Assembly (NCBI RefSeq): GCF_027947595.1
Contig: NZ_CP116257.1
Span: forward strand, 2,108,001 to 2,172,000
From: Streptomyces lienomycini
Lineage (GTDB): Bacteria > Actinomycetota > Actinomycetes > Streptomycetales > Streptomycetaceae
Reading direction: 5' to 3'
Length of the DNA: 64,000 nucleotides
The notes beneath the pieces are model-generated. The model was not told where the DNA came from. It searched no databases and saw only the letters and a program-made list of their open reading frames with translations. This document shows positions 51,553 through 62,272 of this stretch, piece after piece. How positions within the stretch are numbered: position 1 is the stretch's first letter; each line of letters starts with the position of its first letter. The position numbers were made by a program, and so were the translations under genes.

Positions 51553-51565
51553 TCAGATGTCCCGG
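51553..51565 (+). repeat. murA 3'-end copy of the attachment-like core
   Basis: TCAGATGTCCCGG (reverse complement of the last codons and stop of murA) is identical to the first 13 bases of the repeats at 19176 and 20489, in the same orientation. It could be one end of an element inserted at the murA 3' end. Confidence 0.5.
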
Positions 51566-53082
51566 AAGATCTCGATCTGCGCCCCGATCGAGTTCAGCCG
51601 CTCCGCGAGGTCCTCGTAGCCGCGGTTGATGACGTAGACGTTGCGCAGTACCGACGTGCCCTCGGCCGCCATCATCGCGAGGAGGACGACCACGGCGGGG
51701 CGCAGGGCGGGCGGGCACATCATCTCGGCCGCGCGCCAGCGGGTGGGGCCCTCGACGAGGACGCGGTGGGGGTCCAGGAGCTGGAGGCGGCCGCCGAGGC
51801 GGTTCAGGTCGGTGAGGTAGATGGCGCGGTTGTCGTAGACCCAGTCGTGGATGAGGGTCTGGCCCTGCGCCGAGGCCGCGATGGCCGCGAAGAAGGGGAC
51901 GTTGTCGATGTTCAGGCCCGGGAAGGGCATGGGGTGGATCTTGTCGATCGGCGCTTCGAGCTTGGAGGGGCGGACGGTGAGGTCCACCAGGCGGGTGCGG
52001 CCGTTGTCGGCGAAGTACTCCGGGGTGCGGTCGTGGTCGAGGCCCATCTCCTCCAGGACCGCCAGCTCGATCTCCAGGAACTCGATCGGGACCCGGCGCA
52101 CCGTCAGTTCCGACTCCGTGACCACGGCGGCGGCCAGCAGGCTCATCGCCTCGACCGGGTCCTCGGAGGGGGAGTAGTCGACGTCGGCGTCGATGACCGG
52201 CATGCCGTGCACGGTGAGGGTGGTGGTGCCGATGCCTTCGACGCGCACGCCCAGGGCTTCGAGGAAGAAGCACAGGTCCTGGACCATGTAGTTGGAGGAG
52301 GCGTTGCGGATGACGGTGACGCCGTCGTGGCGGGCGGCCGCCAGGAGGGCGTTCTCCGTGACCGTGTCGCCCCGTTCGGTCAGGACGATGGGGCGGTTCG
52401 GGCGGACGGTGCGGTCGACCACCGCGTGGTAGTGCCCCTCGGTCGCGGCGACGTCCAGGCCGAAGCGGCGCAGCGCGATCATGTGCGGCTCGATGGTCCG
52501 GGTGCCGAGGTCGCAGCCGCCGGCGTAGGGCAGCCGGAAGCGGTCCATGCGGTGCAGCAGTGGGCCCAGGAACATGATGATGGAGCGGGTGCGGACGGCG
52601 GCCTCGGCGTCGATGGCCTCCATGTCCAGCTCGGCCGGCGGCACGATCTCCAGGTCGGTGCCGTCGTTGATCCAACGGGTGCGTACGCCGATGGAGTTGA
52701 GCACCTCCAGGAGGCGGTAGACCTCCTCGATGCGGGCGACCCGGCGCAGCACCGTGCGCCCCTTGTTGAGCAGCGAGGCGCACAGCAGGGCCACGCAGGC
52801 GTTCTTGCTGGTCTTGACGTCGATGGCACCGGAGAGGCGACGGCCGCCGACCACACGCAGGTGCATCGGGCCCGAGTAGCCCAGGGAGACGATCTCGCTG
52901 TCCAGCGCTTCGCCGATCCGGGCGATCATCTCAAGGCTGATGTTCTGGTTGCCGCGCTCGATGCGGTTGACGGCGCTCTGGCTGGTGTTGAGCGCCTCCG
53001 CGAGCTGTGACTGCGTCCAGCCGCGGTGCTGCCGGGCGTCACGGATGAGCTTGCCGATGCGTACGAGGTAGTCGTCTGCCAT
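51553..53082 (-). CDS. murA: UDP-N-acetylglucosamine 1-carboxyvinyltransferase fused to an N-terminal HTH
   Basis: This 509-residue protein has residues 1-70 as an XRE helix-turn-helix (GWTQSQLAEALNTSQSAVNRIE), followed by a complete EPSP-synthase/MurA fold. The lysine-asparagine pair KN (93-94) and the catalytic cysteine in AGGCDLGTR (C190) are present. MurA transfers enolpyruvate from PEP to UDP-GlcNAc, the first committed step of peptidoglycan synthesis. The HTH-MurA fusion is, as I recall, the second MurA of streptomycetes. A palindrome 12 nt before the start suggests autoregulation. The ATG is at 53082. The 3' end carries the 13-bp sequence repeated at 19.2 and 20.5 kb. Confidence 0.92.
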   Translation of the reverse strand: MADDYLVRIGKLIRDARQHRGWTQSQLAEALNTSQSAVNRIERGNQNISLEMIARIGEALDSEIVSLGYSGPMHLRVVGGRRLSGAIDVKTSKNACVALLCASLLNKGRTVLRRVARIEEVYRLLEVLNSIGVRTRWINDGTDLEIVPPAELDMEAIDAEAAVRTRSIIMFLGPLLHRMDRFRLPYAGGCDLGTRTIEPHMIALRRFGLDVAATEGHYHAVVDRTVRPNRPIVLTERGDTVTENALLAAARHDGVTVIRNASSNYMVQDLCFFLEALGVRVEGIGTTTLTVHGMPVIDADVDYSPSEDPVEAMSLLAAAVVTESELTVRRVPIEFLEIELAVLEEMGLDHDRTPEYFADNGRTRLVDLTVRPSKLEAPIDKIHPMPFPGLNIDNVPFFAAIAASAQGQTLIHDWVYDNRAIYLTDLNRLGGRLQLLDPHRVLVEGPTRWRAAEMMCPPALRPAVVVLLAMMAAEGTSVLRNVYVINRGYEDLAERLNSIGAQIEIFRDI

Positions 53083-53094
53083 GAGGTTGAGGCT

Positions 53095-53110
53095 ATCTCA
53101 GATATGAGAT
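53095..53110. promoter_or_regulatory. Palindromic operator ATCTC-N6-GAGAT before murA
   Basis: ATCTCAGATATGAGAT lies 12 nt before the start of the HTH-MurA gene and should overlap its transcript start. A second site of the same form occurs before acnA (53514-53529). Confidence 0.55.
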
Positions 53111-53168
53111 CACGCCTCTCGGGGGGTCCGTTCGGGTGACGTGACGTCAAGGAACCCCCGGTGGCACC

Positions 53169-53366
53169 TCAGCGGCGCTTGGCCGTCGTGGTGCGGCGCC
53201 ATCCGAAAGGTCCCGGCAAATCCATCGATGTCGTACGGCGTCCGGTGCTGCTGCGGGTGTGCCGCGGGCCGTTCCCGCCGCCGGTCGTGAGGGACCAGGA
53301 ACGCTTGTTGATGTTCAGCCGCACTCCGGGGAGGATTCGGAAACTCTTGCGGAACGTGAGCGGCAT
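53169..53366 (-). CDS. DUF4236 small basic protein
   Basis: This 65-residue protein matches DUF4236: TFRKSFRILPGVRLNINKRSW then STGRRTTSMDLPGPFGWR, read in parts. The pattern (RKSF, G.R.N.S, G..GR.T.SLPGTG-like) is seen in many short bacterial proteins of unknown function. The ATG at 53366 follows AAGGGGG. It lies between the HTH-MurA gene on the same strand and the divergent aconitase gene. Confidence 0.85.
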   Translation of the reverse strand: MPLTFRKSFRILPGVRLNINKRSWSLTTGGGNGPRHTRSSTGRRTTSMDLPGPFGWRRTTTAKRR

Positions 53367-53512
53367 CGTGCCCCCTTCCGGGTCGTGCCGGGACTGCCCG
53401 GCAGGCATCGGATACCCCCGTTCGGCGTAGTGATGGCCGCACGGGTCACTCGGGGTGGGGCGCACGCCACATGGCGCCCGGACATGACCGGAGCGCCCCC
53501 ATGTACTAGAGT

Positions 53513-53530
53513 TATCTCGACATCGAGATA
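53513..53530. promoter_or_regulatory. Palindrome TATCTCG-ACAT-CGAGATA upstream of acnA
   Basis: Perfect 7-bp arms around a 4-nt spacer contain the same ATCTC-N6-GAGAT form as the operator before HTH-MurA. It lies about 130 nt before the aconitase start in the divergent DUF4236/acnA region. Confidence 0.6.
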
Positions 53531-53572
53531 TCTGCCGAGGCGCACCGCAGCCGCCACCCTGGTAAGGGTTAC

Positions 53573-53591
53573 CTAACTTAGCCTTACCTCA
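53573..53591 (-). promoter_or_regulatory. Iron-box-like site (DmdR/DtxR type) upstream of acnA
   Basis: Read leftwards, TGAGGTAAGGCTAAGTTAG matches 15 of 19 positions of the DtxR/DmdR1 iron-box form TTAGGTAAGGCTAACCTAA. It lies 67 nt before the aconitase start and would link this iron-sulfur enzyme to iron supply. Confidence 0.5.
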
Positions 53592-53643
53592 GCGGATCTG
53601 CCAGGGCGGCGTGGCGGCAGGATGCGGTGGTACGCGCACATAA

Positions 53644-56376
<2,733 letters not shown>

Positions 56377-56408
56377 TCCGATCAGCGAGTAGACGCGCTG
56401 CACAACGG

Positions 56409-56451
56409 CTGAGGGCCGCACCCCCTGTCTCGCGGGGGGTGCGGCCCTCAG
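56409..56451. terminator. Strong bidirectional hairpin terminator after acnA
   Basis: CTGAGGGCCGCACCCCC pairs almost perfectly with GGGGGGTGCGGCCCTCAG across an 8-nt loop. It lies between the convergent acnA and GH92 genes (33 nt after acnA, 25 nt before the GH92 stop). Confidence 0.9.
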
Positions 56452-56475
56452 CCGTGTGCCGAAGGGACCGGCCGC

Positions 56476-59400
56476 CTACGCCAGCAGCTCCACCTCCGCC
56501 AGCGTGTGCTCGCCGTCCAGGACCAGCCGGTACTTCGCGTACGAGCCCGGCGACCCCACCGAGAACGCCCGCGTCTGGCGGTCCCAGGCGAAGGACTCGC
56601 CGGAACGTTCGTCCAGCGTCCGCCAGGTCGTGCCGTCGGCCGAGCCCTGGAGCTTCCAGCCGGTCGGCGCCTTCGTGCGGTCCGCCGACGAGGTGAGCGT
56701 GTACTGGACCGCCTTCGCGCCCTCGGCGGACACCGGCAGGTCCACCGACGTCACGCTCGCGTCCGTCGCCGACGTGTCGTCGAACAGGGCACCCTCGCCC
56801 GTGATCGCGTCGCTGCGCGGGGTCGGCACCTCGTCGTCCTTGGTGATCGACGGGGGCGCCGCGTTCTCGCCGGTGCCCCACGAGGACGGCTTCGCGCCCA
56901 TGTCGAACTCCAGGACGCCGCCCTTCGAGATCAGCGAGTGGGGGAGCGAAGTGGAGTTCCAGCGCTTGCCGTTGACCTTCAGACCCTGCACGTAGACGTT
57001 CTTCGTGCTGTTCTTCGGCGCCTTGACGACCAGCTTGCGGCCGTTCTCCAGGTGCACCGTCGCCTTGGTGAACAGCGGGGACCCGACGGCGTACTCGCCA
57101 CTGCCCATCACCAGCGGGTAGAAGCCGAGCGAGGAGAAGAGGAACCAGGCCGACTGCTCGCCGTTGTCCTCGTCACCGTGGTAGCCCTGGCCGATGTCGC
57201 TGCCGGTGTACAGGCGCTGGAGCACCTCGCGGATGTTCTTCTGCGTCTTGTACGGCTGCCCGGCCGCGTCGTACATGTACAGGGCGTGGTGGGCGACCTG
57301 GTTGGAGTGCCCGTACATGCCCATCCGGACGTCCCGCGCCTCGGTCATCTCGTGGATGACACCGTTGTAGGAACCCTTCAGTTCCGGGGAGGCCGTCTCC
57401 GGGGTGGAGAGGTACTCGTCGAGCTTGTCGCCGAGTCCGTCCCGGCCGCCGTACAGGTTGGCGAGGCCGCGGCTGTCCTGCGGGGCGGTGAAGGCGTAGC
57501 CCCAGCCGTTGGTCTCGGTGTAGTCGTAACCCCACACACGGGGGTCGTACTTGTCGGAGTCGACGCGCCAGTTGCCCCGGGCGTCCCTGCCCTGGAAGAA
57601 GCCGGCCTGGGCGTCGAACATGTTGACGTAGTCCTGGGCGCGGTTCAGGAAGTAGGCCGACTCCTCCTTGTACCGCTTCTCGCCGGTCTCCTTGTAGAGC
57701 TTCTCGCCCATCTTCGCGATGCCGTAGTCGTTGAGGTAGCCCTCCAGCGCCCACGACATGCCCTCGTGCGTCTCGGTGCTGGTGTAGCCGAGGAACGGCG
57801 AGGTCGCCATGCCCTTGCGGCCCACGCCCGAGGACGGGGGCACGACGGTGGCGTTCTTGACGGCCGCGTCGTAGGCCGCCTTCGCGTCGAAGTCGACGCC
57901 CTTGACGTAGGCGTCGGCGAACGCCACGTCCGAGGAGGTGCCGGTCATCAGGTCCGCGTAGCCCGGGGAGGACCAGCGCGAGGTCCAGCCGCCGTCCTTG
58001 TAGTGCTGCACGAAGCCGTCGACCATCTCACCGGCCTGGGAGGGGGTGAGGAAGGAGTACGCGGGCCAGGTGGTCCGGTACGTGTCCCAGAAGCCGTTGT
58101 TGACGTAGACCTTGCCGTCCACGATCTTGGCGCCGGTCTCGGTCGGCGTGTTCTCCTTGGCCGCCTTGGAGAACGGGGAGGCGTACTTGTACGTCCCGTC
58201 GACCTTCTCGTGGCCCGCGTTCGGGTACAGGTACAGCCGGTAGAGGCTGGAGTACAGCGTGGTCAGCTGGTCCCGCGTGGCGCCCTCGACCTCGACCTTG
58301 CCGAGGATCCTGTCCCACGCCTTCTGGGCGTTCCGCTTGACCTTGTCGAAGGAGGCGTGCTTCGGGATCTCCTGGCGCAGGTTGTCCTTCGCCTGGTCGA
58401 CGCCGATCAGCGAGGTGGCGATGCGCATCGTCACGGCGCGGTCCCGGCCGGCGTCGAAGGTCAGGTGCCCCTTGACGCCGCTCGCGTCGCCGCCGGTGAC
58501 CCTGCTGTCGAACTCGCCGTAGACGAAGAGGCGGGTGGCTCCCGCGGAGCCGCCGGACTTGACGTCCGAGTAGCCGCTGAAGGTGCCGTTCTCCTTGTCC
58601 AGGGTCAGCCCGCCCTTGTCCTCGACGTTGTCGAAGATCACGCTCGCGTCGTCACCGGGGTAGGTGAAGCGCATCATCGCCGCGTGGTCGGTGGGCGCCA
58701 TCTCGGCCTTGAGGCCGTTCTCGAACCGCACTCCGTAGTAGTAGGGCTTGGCGGTCTCGTTCTCGTGCCGGAAGGCCAGCTCGCGGGCGTCCCGGCCGGT
58801 GTCCGGGGTGCCGGAGGCGGCCGACGGCATCACCTGGAAGGTCTGCCGGTCGCCCATCCACGGGCTCGGCTCGTGGCTCGCGGCGAACGCCTGGAGGGTG
58901 GGCAGGTTGTCGTCGTTGTTGCCGCGCGCGTACTCGTAGAGCCAGCTGTCCGTCCCGGCGTTGGTCACCGGCGTCCAGAAGTTGAAGCCGTGCGGCACGG
59001 CGGTCGCGGGGAAGTTGTTGCCGCGCGAGAAGCTGCCGCTGGAGTTGGTGCCGCGGGTGGTGAGCGCGTAGTCCGAGAGGTGGGCCTCGGGGCGTTCGGG
59101 CGCGGCCCGCCCGATCTCCACGTCGTCCAGCCAGCCGCGGAACTTCGCCGGACCCTTGGGGGAGTCGTACGCCAGCAGGATCCGGTCGACGGTCTTGCCG
59201 GCCGCGACCGAACCGATCCCGGACCTCACGCTGTTCCACTGGTTGACGTAGAGGATCTTGGCGTCGCCCTGACCGCGCGGCGTCAGCGGGAAGCCGTGCT
59301 GGTCGGTGGCCCTGAGGTCGCTCAGGTAGGTGCCGTCGGTGAAGGCGAGGTCGACGGAGACGTTCGTGGCGTCGTAGTCGAGGTCGCCGTCCGCCATCGA

Positions 59401-60282
59401 CGGGAAGACCTTGTACGACAGCTCGGTGCGCCGGTCGACCTTCACGTCGACGTCGAAGACCTTGTTGTACGAGTAGGCCCGGCCGTCCGCCGTGTGGCGG
59501 CCCGCGTAGCGCAGCGCGTGCGTGCCGGTGAAGCCCGCGTCCGCCTTCGCGGTGGGCGAGCCCTTCGGGCCCTCGTCGACGGAGGAGAGCATGTCCTCGG
59601 GGGTGGGGACCTCGGTGTCGCTGGTGGCCAGCTGCACGTCGGCGAGCTGGAGCGCGTCGCCCGCCCCGTTGTTCCCGGTGATCTCCAGCCGGAAGTGCTG
59701 GAACTCGGCGGTTTCGGCGAGTTCGTACGTCTTGGTCTGGAAACGCTCGCCGAAGGACTCCCCGGAGCGGGTGTCCAGCGTCTGCCAGTTCTCGCCGTCG
59801 GCCGAGCCCTTCAATGTCCAGTTCTTCGGGTCGCGTTCGTCGTGGTCGTTGGCCGACGTGAGCGCGTACTTGGCGATCTCCGTCGGCGCGTCCAGGTCGA
59901 ACTCGAGCCAGCCGGTCGGCGCGAAGGTCAGCCACTTGGTGCTCGGCTCGTTGTCGACGAGGTTCTCCTTCACCTCCCCGCCGCCCGTGTTCTCGGCGCT
60001 GGCCCGTACGCCCGTGACGTTCTCGGTGACATTGCCCGGAATGCCGGTGCTGTAGCCGCCGTCCACGCCGGAGGACCGCTTGCGGCCGTCGCGGCCGGTG
60101 TCCACGGTGTCGACCCAGTCCGGAACCGGGTCGTCCGACTCGAACGACGACGCGAACTCCCGGTCGGTCTTCGCGGGCGCGTCCGGCAGCGCGACCGCCG
60201 CCCCCTGTGAGCCCACCGCCACGGCGAAGGCGGTCGTCATCACGACCGCCGGACCCCATCTGTGCCGAACTCTGTATCGCAT
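56476..60282 (-). CDS. Secreted GH92 alpha-mannosidase with discoidin/CBM32-like domains
   Basis: This 1268-residue protein has a signal peptide (basic MRYRVRHRW, hydrophobic core to AAVALPDA). A discoidin-like carbohydrate-binding domain (about 80-215: ENLVDNEPSTKWLTF, WLEFDL) is followed by a jelly-roll concanavalin-type region and the GH92 catalytic module (about 395-1110) with ALEGYLNDYGIAKM and the signature GDEDNGEQSAWFLFSS near 1034-1050. A second discoidin-like domain forms the C-terminus. GH92 enzymes are calcium-dependent exo-alpha-mannosidases acting on N-glycans and other mannans. A LacI-type palindrome 27 nt before the start implies sugar-controlled repression. The ATG follows GGGAGGG. 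Confidence 0.92.
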   Translation of the reverse strand: MRYRVRHRWGPAVVMTTAFAVAVGSQGAAVALPDAPAKTDREFASSFESDDPVPDWVDTVDTGRDGRKRSSGVDGGYSTGIPGNVTENVTGVRASAENTGGGEVKENLVDNEPSTKWLTFAPTGWLEFDLDAPTEIAKYALTSANDHDERDPKNWTLKGSADGENWQTLDTRSGESFGERFQTKTYELAETAEFQHFRLEITGNNGAGDALQLADVQLATSDTEVPTPEDMLSSVDEGPKGSPTAKADAGFTGTHALRYAGRHTADGRAYSYNKVFDVDVKVDRRTELSYKVFPSMADGDLDYDATNVSVDLAFTDGTYLSDLRATDQHGFPLTPRGQGDAKILYVNQWNSVRSGIGSVAAGKTVDRILLAYDSPKGPAKFRGWLDDVEIGRAAPERPEAHLSDYALTTRGTNSSGSFSRGNNFPATAVPHGFNFWTPVTNAGTDSWLYEYARGNNDDNLPTLQAFAASHEPSPWMGDRQTFQVMPSAASGTPDTGRDARELAFRHENETAKPYYYGVRFENGLKAEMAPTDHAAMMRFTYPGDDASVIFDNVEDKGGLTLDKENGTFSGYSDVKSGGSAGATRLFVYGEFDSRVTGGDASGVKGHLTFDAGRDRAVTMRIATSLIGVDQAKDNLRQEIPKHASFDKVKRNAQKAWDRILGKVEVEGATRDQLTTLYSSLYRLYLYPNAGHEKVDGTYKYASPFSKAAKENTPTETGAKIVDGKVYVNNGFWDTYRTTWPAYSFLTPSQAGEMVDGFVQHYKDGGWTSRWSSPGYADLMTGTSSDVAFADAYVKGVDFDAKAAYDAAVKNATVVPPSSGVGRKGMATSPFLGYTSTETHEGMSWALEGYLNDYGIAKMGEKLYKETGEKRYKEESAYFLNRAQDYVNMFDAQAGFFQGRDARGNWRVDSDKYDPRVWGYDYTETNGWGYAFTAPQDSRGLANLYGGRDGLGDKLDEYLSTPETASPELKGSYNGVIHEMTEARDVRMGMYGHSNQVAHHALYMYDAAGQPYKTQKNIREVLQRLYTGSDIGQGYHGDEDNGEQSAWFLFSSLGFYPLVMGSGEYAVGSPLFTKATVHLENGRKLVVKAPKNSTKNVYVQGLKVNGKRWNSTSLPHSLISKGGVLEFDMGAKPSSWGTGENAAPPSITKDDEVPTPRSDAITGEGALFDDTSATDASVTSVDLPVSAEGAKAVQYTLTSSADRTKAPTGWKLQGSADGTTWRTLDERSGESFAWDRQTRAFSVGSPGSYAKYRLVLDGEHTLAEVELLA

Positions 60283-60308
60283 GTCCTGGCCACCCTCCCT
60301 GCGCTGGG

Positions 60309-60320
60309 GACAACGTTGTC
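60309..60320. promoter_or_regulatory. LacI-family-type operator GACAACGTTGTC before the GH92 gene
   Basis: This perfect 12-bp palindrome has the central CG typical of LacI/GalR operators and lies 27 nt before the GH92 start codon. A binding LacI protein would repress the mannosidase gene; no such regulator is encoded in the window. Confidence 0.65.
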
Positions 60321-60509
60321 AAATCAACTGCGCAAGGACCAGTAGGGGTCAAGTGACAAGTGATGTCAAGGGTGTTGGATGTGGCCTTCGGGGCTTATGG
60401 CAGGGATTCCTCCGGCATGCGGTGCACAGTCCATTCATATTTCCGGGAGGTCTCAACTCGGAAAAGACGTATGGCCAACCTTGCATTCGATCTTGCTCCG
60501 CCAAGCGAA

Positions 60510-60525
60510 AGTGGACTATACCTGT
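60510..60525 (+). promoter_or_regulatory. DasR-responsive-element-like site upstream of ngcE
   Basis: AGTGGACTATACCTGT matches 12 of 16 positions of the DasR consensus AGTGGTCTAGACCACT, with the left arm intact. It lies about 330 nt before ngcE. DasR controls N-acetylglucosamine and chitin genes, consistent with the operon that follows. The remaining gap 60283-60852 contains no supported gene. Confidence 0.5.
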
Positions 60526-60852
60526 CGGCACTCCGGGGCATCTTCACCGCACCCGACCTTGTACGGCCGCATTTCCTGCACGACCCAGCTTGACCCGATC
60601 GCGGTGCCGGGGATGATCCGGTTCACCGCCTGAGTCCTGGAGAAGGCGAGGACTTGAGCATGGGATCCACCACCGGCGTGGGCCATCACGATCTGATCAG
60701 GCGGAGCGCGACCGCCGCTCCGGCCCCGGCGACTGTTGTGCCGGCATCGCTCAGCTGATCATCGGCGCCGCACCGCGGCTCCGAGACGACGGCGACAACG
60801 CCGCAGACGCAGCACACCCGGACAGAACCAATCGATCAGTGAGGATGCAAAG

Positions 60853-62265
60853 ATGACCATTCGTGCCGGCTCTCTTGACAGGCGGACGCTCCTGCGCGGT
60901 GCCATCGCCACCGCGGCGATGGGCTCGTTCGCGGTCGCGTGCAGCTCCCCCTCCAGCGAGAACAAGGACAGCGACGGCGGCCCGAAGGGCGAGAAGAGCG
61001 CCAACAACCCGTTCGGCGTCGCCGCGAACTCCTCGGTCGAAGCGGCCATCTTCGACGGCGGCTACGGCACCGACTACGTCGACTACACCAACCAGGTGCT
61101 CGGCAGCAACGTCAAGGGACTCAAGGTCCAGGTCAAGCCGGTCGTCGACATCGCACCCCAGCTCCAGCCCCGCTTCGTCGGCGGCAACCCGCCGGACCTC
61201 ATCGACAACTCCGGTGAGGACCAGATCGGCTTCCTCGGCATCCTCGACCAGCTGGAGGAGCTCGACGACCTCTTCGAGGCCAACACCTACGAGGGCAAGA
61301 AGATCGCCGACATCGTCTACCCCGGCGTCAAGGAACCCGGAACGTACAACGGCAAGTTCGTCTCACTCCGGTACGTGATGACGGTGTACGGCGTCTGGTA
61401 CTCGAAGACGCTCTTCGAGGAGAACAACTGGACCCCGCCGAAGACCTGGGACGAGGCGCTCGACCTCGGCCAGCAGGCGAAGAGGAAGGGCAAGTACCTC
61501 TTCGTCCACGGCAAGGAAGCCGCGACCTACTACCAGACGATGCTGTTCGCCTCAGCGATCAAGGAGGGCGGTGACGAGGTCCGGCTCGCTCTCGGCAACC
61601 TCGAGAAGAACGCCTGGTCGCATCCGGCCATTCAGGGCGTCCTCAAGGTCATGGAGACCATGATCAAGGAGAAGATGTTCGTCCCCGGCGGCTCCGGCAC
61701 CCAGTTCCAGAAGGCGCAGGCGATCTGGAGCAACGACCAGAAGGCGCTGCTCTACCCGTCCGGTGGCTGGATCGAGAACGAGATGAAGAAGGCCACCAAG
61801 ACGGACTTCCAGATGACCGGGTTCCCGGAGATGACGCTCACGGACAAGCCGAAGCTGCCCTACGAGTCGCTCCACGCCGCAGCGGGAGAGCCGTTCATCG
61901 TGCCCAAGCAGGGCAAGAACCCGGCCGGCGGCAAGGAAGTGCTGCGGGCGATGCTGTCCGAGAAGGCGGCCGCCAACTTCTCCAAGACAAAGCTGGCCCC
62001 GACGGTGGTCAAGGGCACCGTGCCCGCCGACGGCTTCGGATCGGCCGCCCTCGTCTCCCAGACGCAGATGCTCGAGGCCGCGGGCGACAACATCTACGAC
62101 ATGAGGCGGTTCGTCGAGGCATACGGCATGAACACCGACCAGCTGGTGCCGTGGAACTCGTTCCTCTCCGGTGACCTCGACCGCAAGGGCCTCACCGCGG
62201 CCCTGCAGAAGATCTCCGACAAGGTCCAGGAAGACGACTCCATCGACAAGATCAAGATCAGCTAG
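60853..62265 (+). CDS. ngcE: N-acetylglucosamine/chitooligosaccharide ABC transporter, substrate-binding lipoprotein
   Basis: This 470-residue protein has a twin-arginine type lipoprotein signal (DRRTLLRGAIATAAMGS, lipobox FAVAC with Cys at about residue 34). A family 1 extracellular solute-binding fold follows (VVDIAPQLQPRFVGGNPPDLID; YGVWYSKTLFEENNWTPPKTWDEAL; PSGGWIENEM). It should be anchored to the outer face of the membrane and deliver chitobiose/GlcNAc-type sugars. The gene order with two permeases, the position after acnA, and a DasR-like site upstream match ngcEFG of streptomycetes. The ATG is preceded by a weak GAGG. No ATPase gene is in the window; such importers commonly share MsiK. 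Confidence 0.88.
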   Translation: MTIRAGSLDRRTLLRGAIATAAMGSFAVACSSPSSENKDSDGGPKGEKSANNPFGVAANSSVEAAIFDGGYGTDYVDYTNQVLGSNVKGLKVQVKPVVDIAPQLQPRFVGGNPPDLIDNSGEDQIGFLGILDQLEELDDLFEANTYEGKKIADIVYPGVKEPGTYNGKFVSLRYVMTVYGVWYSKTLFEENNWTPPKTWDEALDLGQQAKRKGKYLFVHGKEAATYYQTMLFASAIKEGGDEVRLALGNLEKNAWSHPAIQGVLKVMETMIKEKMFVPGGSGTQFQKAQAIWSNDQKALLYPSGGWIENEMKKATKTDFQMTGFPEMTLTDKPKLPYESLHAAAGEPFIVPKQGKNPAGGKEVLRAMLSEKAAANFSKTKLAPTVVKGTVPADGFGSAALVSQTQMLEAAGDNIYDMRRFVEAYGMNTDQLVPWNSFLSGDLDRKGLTAALQKISDKVQEDDSIDKIKIS

Positions 62266-62272
62266 TACGGCG

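Noticed and set aside
60360..60593. 77-residue plus-strand frame upstream of ngcE
   Set aside because: No ribosome-binding site, and it overlaps the DasR-like site and probable promoter region.
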